From contig NZ_CP186480.1 in NCBI RefSeq assembly GCF_049354825.1, forward strand, positions 1,798,001 through 1,862,000: a stretch of 64,000 nt of DNA, given 5' to 3'. Below are positions 48,878 to 56,835 of this stretch, piece after piece. A model generated the notes under the pieces. The model was not told the DNA's origin, made no database searches, and worked only from the letters and a program-made list of their open reading frames with translations. The translations under genes and the position numbers were made by a program. This stretch comes from Novosphingobium sp049354825 (GTDB taxonomy: Bacteria > Pseudomonadota > Alphaproteobacteria > Sphingomonadales > Sphingomonadaceae). Position 1 is the first letter of the stretch, and the number at the start of each line of letters is the position of its first letter.

Positions 48878-49355
48878 CGCGCTGCGCGGCACCGCCGGCG
48901 CGAAGCTGCACCACCGCGTCGATTTCCACTGCCACGCCCAGCGGCAGAGCCGGCACGCCGACCGCGCTGCGGGCATGGACGCCGGCATCGCCGAACAGCG
49001 CCTGCATCAGTTCGGAGGCGCCGTTGGCGACCTTGGGCTGGTCGGTGAAATCGGGGGTGCAGGCCACGAACGCGCCCAGCTTGACGATCTTTTCGACCCG
49101 CTCGAGCGAGCCGAGCGCGGCCTTGAGCTGCGCCACGATCATCAGCCCGCACGCCTGCGCCGCGGCCATCCCGGCGTCGATGTCCATGTCCTCGCCCAGG
49201 CGGCCCTTGATCAGCGCGCCGTCCTTCATCGACACCTGGCCCGAGACATAGGCCATGCCGCCCGCCACGACGACGGGGGTGTAGGCGGCCACCGGGGCGG
49301 CGGGGGTCGGCAGGGTCAGGCCCATTTCGGCCAGGCGGTCTTCGATGGTGCTCAT
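48870..49355 (-). CDS. RidA-family protein
   Basis: 161-residue YjgF/YER057c/UK114-type protein. RidA hydrolyses reactive enamine/imine intermediates such as 2-aminoacrylate. Seen: VVVAGGMAYVSGQVSMKDG near the N-terminus and AVGVPALPLGVAVEIDAVV at the end. The usual catalytic Arg before the VPALP-type motif corresponds to R in HARSAVGVP. The start overlaps the HAD gene stop by 4 bases. Confidence 0.88.
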   Translation of the reverse strand: MSTIEDRLAEMGLTLPTPAAPVAAYTPVVVAGGMAYVSGQVSMKDGALIKGRLGEDMDIDAGMAAAQACGLMIVAQLKAALGSLERVEKIVKLGAFVACTPDFTDQPKVANGASELMQALFGDAGVHARSAVGVPALPLGVAVEIDAVVQLRAGGAAQRDA

Positions 49356-49993
49356 TGGGTCTCTCCGGTGTCGGTCGAAATCAGGCGGGCGCGCAGCCAC
49401 GGCAGGGCCGCGTCCCAAGTGTCGATACGGGCGTGGGCATGGCCCGCTTCGTAGCCGCAGGCGATCAGTCCGGCCAGCCGCGGTTCGCCGCACAAGTGCA
49501 GGCGGCCAATCTCGGGCGCATGTTCGGCGGCGGAGCCGAGGTGGCTGGCGATATCGTCGATGAAGGCCGCGCGGCTGGGACGGTATTCGTCCAGGATGGC
49601 GCGAAGCGCCGGTCCCTTCGGGCCCTGGTTGGTGAACACCCGCACGTCCAGGCCGTGGCCGGCCAGCTGCTGGCGCCGGGCTTCGTTGTGGCGGTCGGTA
49701 AGGTTGGTGAGGATGACGACGTCGGCATCCTCGGCCAGCGCCGCCATCGCCTCGACCGCGCCGGGAATCGGCGTCTGGCGGTGCATCTCGGTATCGAAGA
49801 AGCCGCCCAGCAGCGGCCAGATCGTGCCCGGTTCGACCAGTTCGCCGCTGCCCTTGTGGCGCAGCGCCTTGCTGAAATCGTTGCCGACCATGCGGAACTC
49901 GATGTCGTGCGCCTCGTCCAGCCACTGCGCGAACGGGCCGACCATGTGCAGCAGCACCTCGTCGCAGTCGCTGATCACCAGCGGGCGGCTCAT
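49352..49993 (-). CDS. HAD-family hydrolase
   Basis: 213-residue haloacid dehalogenase-type phosphatase. Seen: motif I ISDCDEVL (Asp9, Asp11), motif II ILTNLTD near residue 97, and a motif IV-like FIDDIASHLG near residue 147. The substrate is unknown; a small cap is inserted after motif I. Coupled by 4-base overlaps to the DUF3572 gene before it and the RidA gene after it. Confidence 0.85.
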   Translation of the reverse strand: MSRPLVISDCDEVLLHMVGPFAQWLDEAHDIEFRMVGNDFSKALRHKGSGELVEPGTIWPLLGGFFDTEMHRQTPIPGAVEAMAALAEDADVVILTNLTDRHNEARRQQLAGHGLDVRVFTNQGPKGPALRAILDEYRPSRAAFIDDIASHLGSAAEHAPEIGRLHLCGEPRLAGLIACGYEAGHAHARIDTWDAALPWLRARLISTDTGETQ

Positions 49994-50262
49994 GCCAGCG
50001 CCTCGGCGGCCTGCGCCAGCACTTGCGGGGCGACGCCCAGATCCTGCGCGCAGGCAACCAGGTCGGGCTCGTGGCCGGTGAGGAACGCCAGCACGGCGCC
50101 CAGCACCGCCGGATCGCCCAGCCCGGCGCGCAGCGCGTCGGCGTCGAGCCCGGTCAGCGACAGCAGCCGCGCGGCGCGGTCGTCATCGGCCAGGACCCAG
50201 CCCAGCGCGGCCAGCGCCAGCGCCTGCGGATCGGGCTTTTCGGAGTTTCTACCCGTAAGAAT
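49990..50262 (-). CDS. DUF3572 protein, start codon uncertain
   Basis: About 90 residues of DUF3572, all helical, ending ALAFLTGHEPDLVACAQDLG and LAQAAEALA. Function unknown. The conserved part begins near SEKPDPQALALAALGW. No in-frame ATG, GTG or TTG lies between there and ATG 50406, which would place 48 residues antisense to divK. ATT 50262 or CTG 50268, just after an AGGA at 50271-50274 (minus), are the best candidates. Its stop overlaps the HAD start by 4 bases. Divergent from divK. Confidence 0.7.
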   Translation of the reverse strand: MLTGRNSEKPDPQALALAALGWVLADDDRAARLLSLTGLDADALRAGLGDPAVLGAVLAFLTGHEPDLVACAQDLGVAPQVLAQAAEALA

Positions 50263-50298
50263 TGTCAGGTCCTGCCAATACGCATAAGCACTCGGCGC

Positions 50299-50676
50299 AT
50301 GGCAAAGCGCATCCTCGTTGTCGAGGACAACGACCTTAACCGGCGCCTTTTCTGCGATGTCCTGGTCAGCCAGGGCTACGCGGTGGAACCGGTTGCCGAC
50401 GGGCACCAGGCGCTGGCGCGGGCGCGCGAATTCGTGCCCAACCTGATCATCATGGACATCCAGCTGCAGGGCATATCCGGCCTGGAACTGATCGAGCAGG
50501 CCAAGTCAGACGTCACCTTGCGCGGCATCCCGATGCTGGCGGTGACCGCTTATGCCGGCAAGGGCGACGAGGAACGCATCCGCACCGCCGGCGCCGAAGG
50601 CTACCTGGCCAAGCCGGTTTCGATCGGCCCGTTCATGACCGCGGTCCGCGCGCTGGTGGAGAAACCGCCCGCGTGA
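50299..50676 (+). CDS. divK: Single-domain response regulator DivK
   Basis: 125-residue receiver-only regulator that acts upstream of the CckA-ChpT-CtrA relay in alphaproteobacteria. Seen: acidic pair Glu9-Asp10, phosphoacceptor Asp53 (IIMDIQLQGISGLE), Thr in AVTAYAGKGDE and Lys in LAKPVSI. The start ATG 50299 fits exactly. In Caulobacter pleD follows; here the acp-spt pair follows instead. Confidence 0.93.
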   Translation: MAKRILVVEDNDLNRRLFCDVLVSQGYAVEPVADGHQALARAREFVPNLIIMDIQLQGISGLELIEQAKSDVTLRGIPMLAVTAYAGKGDEERIRTAGAEGYLAKPVSIGPFMTAVRALVEKPPA

Positions 50677-50769
50677 CGGGAACCGCCATCTCCCCCGCCG
50701 CTTTTCCGCCCCAATCCTTGGCCACAGCGCCCGACACCCGCCTGACAGATCAACCGGAGCAGTATTTCC

Positions 50770-51018
50770 ATGGCCCGCAGCGACACCGATCACCGCATCC
50801 GCGACCTGGTCGAACCCTTCAACAAGAAGGGCGTAGAGATCACCGACGCCACCACTTTTGCCGGCGACCTGGAATTCGACAGCCTGACGGTCATGGATTT
50901 CGTCGCCGCGATCGAGGACGAGTTCGACATCATCATCAGCATGAACCAGCAGGCCGAGATCGAGACCTGGGGCCAGCTGGTCGACGCGGTCGAGGCGCTG
51001 AAGCCCGTGGGTAACTGA
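50770..51018 (+). CDS. Acyl carrier protein of sphingolipid synthesis
   Basis: 82-residue acyl carrier protein with the phosphopantetheine site Ser38 in EFDSLTVMDF. Shorter loops and sequence differ from the AcpP of fatty acid synthesis. It ends 2 bases before the serine palmitoyltransferase gene, the same pairing as in Caulobacter and Sphingomonas, where a dedicated ACP is thought to supply the acyl group. GGAG lies 12 bases before the ATG. Confidence 0.9.
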   Translation: MARSDTDHRIRDLVEPFNKKGVEITDATTFAGDLEFDSLTVMDFVAAIEDEFDIIISMNQQAEIETWGQLVDAVEALKPVGN

Positions 51019-51020
51019 CG

Positions 51021-52271
51021 ATGAGCGAAGGCATCGACGAGGCCGATCGCCCCGCCGTGCGCGAAGGCGCGGGCACCGACCTGTTCAGCAAGTTCGACCC
51101 GCTGATCGAACAGCGCCGCGCGCTGCTGTCCACCGGGGTTACCGACCCGTTCAACCTGGTGATGGAGCGAGTGATCTCGCCCACCGTCGCGGTCTGCAAC
51201 GGGCGCGAAACCATCCTGCTGGGCACGTACAACTACATGGGCATGACTTTCGATGCCGACGTGATTGCGGCGGGCAAGGACGCGCTCGACAGGTTCGGCG
51301 CCGGCACCACCGGCAGCCGCGTGCTGAACGGCACGTACCAGGGCCACCGCGAGGTCGAGGACGCGCTGCGCGACTTCTACGCGATGGACCACGCGATGGT
51401 GTTCTCCACCGGCTATCAGGCCAACCTGGGGATCATTTCCACCATCGCCGGCAAGGGCGACTACATCGTCCTCGACATCGACAGCCACGCCTCGATCTGG
51501 GACGGCTGCAAGCTGGGCGATGCGGAAGTCGTGCCGTTCAAGCACAACGATATCGAGGCGATGGACAAGCGGCTGGGCCGCATTCCCGAGGGCGCCGGCA
51601 AGCTGGTGATCCTGGAAGGCGTCTATTCGATGCTGGGCGATATCGCCCCGCTCAAGGACATGATCGCGGTCGCCAAGAAGCACGGCGCGATGGTGCTGGT
51701 GGACGAGGCGCATTCGATGGGCTTCATCGGCCCGAACGGGCGCGGCGTGGCCGAGGACCAGGGCGTGCTGGATGACGTCGATTTCGTGATCGGCACGTTC
51801 TCCAAGTCGGTCGGCACCGTCGGCGGCTTCTGCGTTTCCAACCACCCCAAGTTCGAGATCATGCGGCTGGTCTGCCGCCCTTACGTGTTCACCGCCAGCC
51901 TGCCGCCCAGCGTGGTGGCAACCGCCGCCACCAGCATCCGCAAGCTGATGCACGGCGGCGACAAGCGCGCGCACTTGTGGGAAAACAGCCGCACGCTGCA
52001 CGCCGGCCTGAAGGGCGCGGGTTTCCAGCTGGGCACCGACACGCCGCAATCGGCGATCATCAGCGTGATCATGCCCGACCTGGAACGCGGCGCCGGCATG
52101 TGGGAGGCGCTTCTGCACGAAGGGCTTTACGTCAACCTGGCCCGCCCGCCGGCGACGCCCGCGAACATGACGCTGCTGCGCTGTTCGCTCTGCGCCGAAC
52201 ATACCGCCGAGCAGGTCCAGACCATCATCGGCATGTTCACGCGGGCCGGCAAGGCGGTCGGGATCATCTGA
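51021..52271 (+). CDS. spt: Serine palmitoyltransferase
   Basis: PLP enzyme that condenses serine with a long acyl thioester to 3-ketosphinganine, the first step of sphingolipid synthesis. Seen: the alpha-oxoamine synthase fold with GTTGSRVLNGTYQGHREVE, the His of DSHASIWDG, VDEAHSMG and PLP Lys262 in GTFSKSVGTVGG. 416 residues. It lies 2 bases after its ACP. Strong support for a sphingomonad or other sphingolipid-making alphaproteobacterium. Confidence 0.92.
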   Translation: MSEGIDEADRPAVREGAGTDLFSKFDPLIEQRRALLSTGVTDPFNLVMERVISPTVAVCNGRETILLGTYNYMGMTFDADVIAAGKDALDRFGAGTTGSRVLNGTYQGHREVEDALRDFYAMDHAMVFSTGYQANLGIISTIAGKGDYIVLDIDSHASIWDGCKLGDAEVVPFKHNDIEAMDKRLGRIPEGAGKLVILEGVYSMLGDIAPLKDMIAVAKKHGAMVLVDEAHSMGFIGPNGRGVAEDQGVLDDVDFVIGTFSKSVGTVGGFCVSNHPKFEIMRLVCRPYVFTASLPPSVVATAATSIRKLMHGGDKRAHLWENSRTLHAGLKGAGFQLGTDTPQSAIISVIMPDLERGAGMWEALLHEGLYVNLARPPATPANMTLLRCSLCAEHTAEQVQTIIGMFTRAGKAVGII

Positions 52272-52333
52272 TCGCGCTTGCCGCAAGCCCCTGAAAAGGC
52301 GAGGGTTCGCGCTGGGCAATACGGGGGACGACG

Positions 52334-52879
52334 ATGATTCGCACGATTTTGGGGATGGCCATTGCCGCCATGGTGGCGATGCCGGGCGGCGCCGCGGCGC
52401 AGACGAACCCCAATTCCCCCAACGCCGCCGAAGCGGCGCTTGCGAACGGCTATCTGCGTGACCAGAACGAGCGCCTGGCCGCGCAGGAGGCGCCGAGCGG
52501 CGCGTCGTTCACGGTGCGGGCGAGCGCGGCGCTGGCGCGCAAGGACTATGCCGGCGCGCTGGCGATCCTGCGGCCGTATAAAATGGAGCAGCCGCTGGCT
52601 TATCGCTACCTGGCCGGAGTGGCCTACGCCGGGCTGGGCGATGCCGACGCGGCGCGCAAGCAGCTGAGCGCGGCGATGAAGTTCCGCGCCGACGCGCTGC
52701 GCGCGCAAGTGGCGCTGGGCGAAATGGAAGGCCGCATCGGCGATCTTGCCGCCGCCAACGCGATCCTGGCCGACCTGCGCACCCAGCAGGGGACCTGCGC
52801 CGGCGCCTGCCGCGACGCCGCCGAACTGGCCGACGGGGTCGCCCGGGTGAGCGCCGCTATTCTGCAGCGCGCGGGCTAG
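52334..52879 (+). CDS. Secreted TPR-like protein
   Basis: 181-residue protein with a signal peptide (IRTILGMAIAAMVAMPGG, cleavage near AAAQT) and a region of TPR-like helices (DYAGALAILRPYK, YRYLAGVAYAGLGDADAARKQLSAA, LAAANAILADL). Two Cys near the C-terminus (CAGAC) might form a disulfide. No enzyme motif. GGGGG precedes the ATG. It sits between spt and an SDR gene whose GTG follows its stop directly. Confidence 0.7.
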   Translation: MIRTILGMAIAAMVAMPGGAAAQTNPNSPNAAEAALANGYLRDQNERLAAQEAPSGASFTVRASAALARKDYAGALAILRPYKMEQPLAYRYLAGVAYAGLGDADAARKQLSAAMKFRADALRAQVALGEMEGRIGDLAAANAILADLRTQQGTCAGACRDAAELADGVARVSAAILQRAG

Positions 52880-53641
52880 GTGGGCGCGGCCAGCCTTGCC
52901 GGCCGCCGCGCGGTCGTGACCGGGGCCGCCCGCGGCATCGGCCGGGCGATCGCGGCGCGCTTCGCGGCCGAAGGCGCCGACGTGCTGCTGGCCGACATCG
53001 CCCCCGAGGTAGAGGCGGTGGCGGCCGAGCTGGGACAGGCTGCTCTGGTGGTCGACGTGGCGCGCAAGACCGAGATCGACCGGCTGTTCGCGGCTGTCGA
53101 CGCGCGCTGGGGCGGGCTCGACATCCTGGTCAACAACGCCGGGGTGACGCACGCCGCCGCGCTGGACGAGCTGACCGAGGACGATTTCGACCGCGTGTTC
53201 GCCATCAATTGCAAGGCGGCGCTGTGGGCGACCCAGGCCGCGGCGCGGCGGATGGAAGGCGGCGCCGCGATCGTCAACATGAGCAGCGTCAACGCGCGGC
53301 TCGGCATCCCGGACCAGATCCCCTACGCGCTGTCCAAGGCGGCGCTGACGCAGCTGACCAACGTCACCGCCATCGCGCTGGCGCCGCGCGGCATCCGCGT
53401 CAACGCGGTCGGGCCGGGCTCTATCATGACCGAGATGATGCAGGGCATCCTCGACGCCAGCCCCGACGCCGGCGCCCGCGCCATGAGCCGCACGCCGATG
53501 GGCCGTTTCGGCACGGTCGAGGAGATCGCGGCGGTGGCGCTGTTCCTCGCCTCGGACGAGGCCAGCTACATGACCGGGCAGACGATCTACCCCGACGGCG
53601 GGCGCATGGGCCTTAACTACACGGTGCCGCTTCCCGCCTGA
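52880..53641 (+). CDS. SDR-family NAD(P)-dependent oxidoreductase
   Basis: 253-residue classical short-chain dehydrogenase. Seen: the cofactor motif TGAARGIGR (about residues 14-22), NNAG (85-88), catalytic Ser135/136, Tyr149 and Lys153 (YALSK), and SYMTGQTIYPDGG near the end. GTG start immediately after the preceding stop. It lies 0.6 kb from spt and could act on a sphingolipid intermediate such as 3-ketosphinganine, but the sequence alone does not show the substrate. Confidence 0.88.
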   Translation: MGAASLAGRRAVVTGAARGIGRAIAARFAAEGADVLLADIAPEVEAVAAELGQAALVVDVARKTEIDRLFAAVDARWGGLDILVNNAGVTHAAALDELTEDDFDRVFAINCKAALWATQAAARRMEGGAAIVNMSSVNARLGIPDQIPYALSKAALTQLTNVTAIALAPRGIRVNAVGPGSIMTEMMQGILDASPDAGARAMSRTPMGRFGTVEEIAAVALFLASDEASYMTGQTIYPDGGRMGLNYTVPLPA

Positions 53642-53691
53642 CGCCGATGGGTATAGCATCGCCGCGGGGTCAACATCGGGGGGGTGTGACG

Positions 53692-55380
53692 ATGCGTTGG
53701 ATGACACGCTGGATGATGCCGGCCGCGCTGGCGGCATTGGCGGGTTCCGCGGCGATCGCGCAGGACACGGCGCACGACATGGCGCCAACGATGACCGAGC
53801 ACGGCCATCCCGCCCCGCCGCCTTCCGCTCCGGCAGCCCTACCCACCCCCGCCACGCCCGCCGCCGGCCACGCCGACCACATGGGGCACGACGATGGCAT
53901 CGCGCCGAAAGTGCCGACGCTGCTGCCCGGCTACGGCGGCGGCGGCTTCGCGGTGACGACCGCGGTGCCCCGCGCGCAGGCCTTTTTCGCCAATGGGCTG
54001 GAGCTGCACGCCGCCTTCGCCCACACCGCCGCGATCGAGGCGATGACCGAAGCGGTGCGGCTCGACCCGGCCTGCGCGATGTGCCTGTGGGGCGAGGCGC
54101 TGACGCGCGGGCCGACGATCAATTTCGGCAAGGACGCGAAGGAGCGCAAAGCGTTGCGGCCGCTGGTGCGCCGCGCCGCCGCGCTGGCCGCGCGGACCGG
54201 CACCCCGCGCGAAAAGGCGCTGATCGCCGCGCTGGACCAGCGCTACCGCCCGGGCGCGGTCCCGGGGCGCGACCGCGCCTATGCCGATGCGATGAAGCGC
54301 GTCGGCGCGCACTGGCCGCAGGACGACGACGTGGCCGTGCTGGCGGACGATGCCGCGATGGTGGCGCTGGGATCGAGCGTCGGCGACGACCCGTCGCCCG
54401 ACGCGATCGCGGCCGCCAAGGCGAAGGCCGGGCTGATCGCCGCCGACCTTGAGCGGGTGCTGGCGCGCAGCCCCCGCCACACCCCGGCGATCCATTTCTA
54501 CATCCACGCCACCGAGATCGCGGGCGAGCCGGAAAGGGCGGAACGCTATGCCGATACGCTTGGCGCGCTGGCGCCCAGTGCCAGCCACCTGGTCCACATG
54601 CCGTCGCACACCTATTACTGGGTCGGCCGCTACGAGGACGCGGCGCAGGCCAATGCCCGCGCAGTCGAACTGGGCAAGGCCAATGCTGCGCGGCTGGGCC
54701 TGCCGGCGCCGAGCGGGGTCTGGGGGCTGCCCTATCATTCGCACAACGTCATCTTCGGGCTGGGCGGGGCGCTGATGGCGGGCGATCCGCGCATCGCGCT
54801 GGACCTGGCGCGGCCGTTGGTGGAGCGGGTCCAGGCGCAGGACAAGGTCGGGCCGTTCAGCGCGCTGCTGAGCGCGCACGGCTATTACGCGCTGGCCCGG
54901 TTCGATCCCGCCGCGGTCCCGGCCCTGCCCGAACCCAGGGCGCCGTACCTTAAGGCGGTGTGGCACTATGCCCGCGGCGAGGCGGCGATCTGGCGCGGCG
55001 ACGTGCCCGCCACCCGGGCCGAGATCGCGGCGATCCCCGCGGCAATCGCCGCGCCCGGCAAGCAGGACTTCGGAACCCGCAGCGCCGAGGCGATGCTGAC
55101 CATCCTGCGCGGCGTGCTGGACGGCCGCATCGCCATGCACGAGGGGCGCTGGGCCGATGCCGCCGCCGCGTTCCGCACCGCCGCCGTTGCCGAGGAATCG
55201 ACCGATTTCATGCAGCTGACCGACCCGCCGGCGTTCTGGTACCCGGTCCGCCGCGACCTGGCCGCGGCGCTGCTGGCGGCGGGCGACAAGGCGGGCGCGC
55301 TGAAGGAAATCGACGCCAGCCTGGCGCTGCGCAAGCGCGACCCCGAAGCGCTGGCGCTGCGGGCGAAAATCGCGGCCTAG
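53692..55380 (+). CDS. Large secreted TPR protein with His/Met-rich N-terminus
   Basis: 562-residue protein with a signal peptide (RWMTRWMMPAALAALAGSAA), then a His- and Met-rich, Pro/Ala-rich segment (about residues 26-76: DTAHDMAP, TEHGHPAP, HADHMGHDD) that could bind metal, then about 480 residues of TPR-like helices (LELHAAFAHTAAIEAMTEAVRLDPACAMC). Two Cys within CAMC. GGGGGG before ATG 53692. The C-terminal region ends with a TPR (GDKAGALKEIDASLALRKRDPEAL). Function unknown. Confidence 0.8.
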   Translation: MRWMTRWMMPAALAALAGSAAIAQDTAHDMAPTMTEHGHPAPPPSAPAALPTPATPAAGHADHMGHDDGIAPKVPTLLPGYGGGGFAVTTAVPRAQAFFANGLELHAAFAHTAAIEAMTEAVRLDPACAMCLWGEALTRGPTINFGKDAKERKALRPLVRRAAALAARTGTPREKALIAALDQRYRPGAVPGRDRAYADAMKRVGAHWPQDDDVAVLADDAAMVALGSSVGDDPSPDAIAAAKAKAGLIAADLERVLARSPRHTPAIHFYIHATEIAGEPERAERYADTLGALAPSASHLVHMPSHTYYWVGRYEDAAQANARAVELGKANAARLGLPAPSGVWGLPYHSHNVIFGLGGALMAGDPRIALDLARPLVERVQAQDKVGPFSALLSAHGYYALARFDPAAVPALPEPRAPYLKAVWHYARGEAAIWRGDVPATRAEIAAIPAAIAAPGKQDFGTRSAEAMLTILRGVLDGRIAMHEGRWADAAAAFRTAAVAEESTDFMQLTDPPAFWYPVRRDLAAALLAAGDKAGALKEIDASLALRKRDPEALALRAKIAA

Positions 55381-55934
55381 GCGGTGCCCGGGCCGGCGCG
55401 GCTTTCGGCCAGCGCGATCGCCTTGGCCAGCCAACCGTCGAGAAAGGCGGCCGAATCGGCGCCGACGGTTCCTTCCGATGTAACCAGGTCGTCGTTCCAT
55501 TGCACGAACGCCTCGGGCTGGTTCAGCGTCGGCATGTCGAGATAGGCCAGGATGTTGCGCAAGTGCTGCTGCGCCAGCGCGGTGCCGATCTTGCCGCCGG
55601 CCACACCCATCACCGCCGCCGGCTTGCCCGCCCAAGCGCTGTCGCCATAAGGCCGGCTGGCGTGGTCGAGCGCGTTCTTGAGCACGCCGGGGATCGACCG
55701 GTTGTATTCCGGCGTCACGAACAGGACCAGGCCGGCCTTGCGGATCGCGGCCTTGAGCGCCCTTACCGGCGGTGCCTGGTCCGCGTCATCGTCCTGGTTG
55801 TAGAGCGGCAGGGCGCCGATGTCCGCGAAAGCGAAGGCGTGGCCCTGGGCCGCGGGCAGCCGGGTGACGGCCTGCGCGACCTGCCGGTTGTACGATCCGG
55901 CCCGCAGCGAGCCGACGATGACGAGGATATCCAT
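55377..55934 (-). CDS. NADPH-dependent FMN reductase
   Basis: 185-residue flavodoxin-fold reductase. Seen: the phosphate loop VGSLRAGSYNRQ (residues 7-18) and the flavin contact TPEYNRSIPGVLKNALD near 77. These enzymes reduce quinones, chromate or flavins with NAD(P)H. It is convergent with the TPR protein gene, stops overlapping by 4 bases. Nothing near by indicates the physiological substrate. Confidence 0.9.
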   Translation of the reverse strand: MDILVIVGSLRAGSYNRQVAQAVTRLPAAQGHAFAFADIGALPLYNQDDDADQAPPVRALKAAIRKAGLVLFVTPEYNRSIPGVLKNALDHASRPYGDSAWAGKPAAVMGVAGGKIGTALAQQHLRNILAYLDMPTLNQPEAFVQWNDDLVTSEGTVGADSAAFLDGWLAKAIALAESRAGPGTA

Positions 55935-55970
55935 GCCGCCCCAATGCGCGGCGGCGGCGGCGGTTCCGCT

Positions 55971-56612
55971 TCAGGCGGCGGGCGCGGCGGCGGTTACCTG
56001 CGCGCAGGCGTCATTCGCCTTGCCGCCGTGGCCCGACAGCATCGTGGCGGCGATGAAGCCGCCCACCACCAGCACCACGAAGCCGACCGTGACCAGGCCC
56101 AGGTACTTGTCGATGAAGGCCTTGATCGGGGCGCCGAACAGGCGGAACAGCACGCCCACGATCATGAAGCTGATCGCGCGGCTGACCAGGCTGGCGCCCA
56201 GGAAGGTCAGCAGCGGCATGTGGATGAAGCCGGCCGTGATCGTGATCAGCTTGAACGGGATCGGGGTCGCCCCCTTCACCATGATGATCTCCGCCCCGTA
56301 TTCGCGCAGGTAGCAGGCCGCGCGCGGGAAGCTGTCCGTCAGGTGGAGCAGGTGCAGCAGCTGCGCGCCGACGGTATCGTACAGCGCATAACCGATGCCG
56401 TAGCCGAGCAGTCCGCCCGCGACCGAGGCCAGCGTGGCCACCAGCGCATAGCGCAGCGCGTGTTTCGGCTGCGCCAGGCACATCAGACCCAGTACCGGGT
56501 GCGGCGGGATCGGAAAGAAGCTGGCTTCCACGAACGCGAACAGCGCCAGCCACCACATGGCATGGCGATGCGCGGCCTTGTCGAGGGTCCATTCGTAAAG
56601 GCGACGCAGCAT
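55971..56612 (-). CDS. YqaA-type VTT-domain membrane protein
   Basis: 213-residue membrane protein of the YqaA/DedA (VTT) family. Seen: FVEASFFPIPPHPVLG near residue 28, the GxGYGxG-type GLLGYGIGYALYD, and FIHMPLLTFLGASLVSRAISF with conserved Gly/Arg; about five hydrophobic segments. DedA relatives move lipids or maintain proton gradients. The C-terminus is Ala-rich. Divergent from the GTA cluster. Confidence 0.88.
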   Translation of the reverse strand: MLRRLYEWTLDKAAHRHAMWWLALFAFVEASFFPIPPHPVLGLMCLAQPKHALRYALVATLASVAGGLLGYGIGYALYDTVGAQLLHLLHLTDSFPRAACYLREYGAEIIMVKGATPIPFKLITITAGFIHMPLLTFLGASLVSRAISFMIVGVLFRLFGAPIKAFIDKYLGLVTVGFVVLVVGGFIAATMLSGHGGKANDACAQVTAAAPAA

Positions 56613-56683
56613 TCGGGACGGCTCCAGCGCCGCGCGAAAAGCGGCGCCGCCGCCCTAGCGATGGCACGCGGGAACGACAAGAG

Positions 56684-56700
56684 ATAACCATATGGGTTAT
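56684..56700 (+). promoter_or_regulatory. 17-bp inverted repeat before the GTA promoter
   Basis: ATAACC-ATATG-GGTTAT is a perfect 6-bp inverted repeat with a 5-base centre, ending 7 bases before the -35 hexamer. Symmetry and placement fit an activator site for the GTA operon. Confidence 0.5.
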
Positions 56701-56706
56701 TTTATA

Positions 56707-56735
56707 TTGACAGCGTCACGCTGTTTGGGTACATA
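56707..56735 (+). promoter_or_regulatory. Strong sigma-70-type promoter of the GTA cluster
   Basis: TTGACA (56707-56712), a 17-base spacer and TACATA (56730-56735) predict a start near 56742. CAGCG-TCA-CGCTG (56711-56723), a perfect 5-bp inverted repeat, sits between the hexamers, where a bound repressor would block polymerase. The surrounding AT-rich stretch is rare in this GC-rich DNA. Confidence 0.6.
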
Positions 56736-56770
56736 AACGGAACATCGCGACAGACCGATTCGAAGCGCAC

Positions 56771-56803
56771 CGCCGCCGGCCCACACCGGCGCGGCGGCGT
56801 TTT
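56771..56803 (+). terminator. Terminator in the GTA leader
   Basis: A 7-bp GC stem (56771-56777 with 56793-56799), extendable by inner pairs, is followed by TTTT (56800-56803). It lies about 30 bases after the predicted start and 33 bases before the first GTA gene, so it should end most transcripts unless overcome. Confidence 0.65.
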
Positions 56804-56835
56804 CGCGTGTTTCGCGTTCACGGCGGGGAGACACC

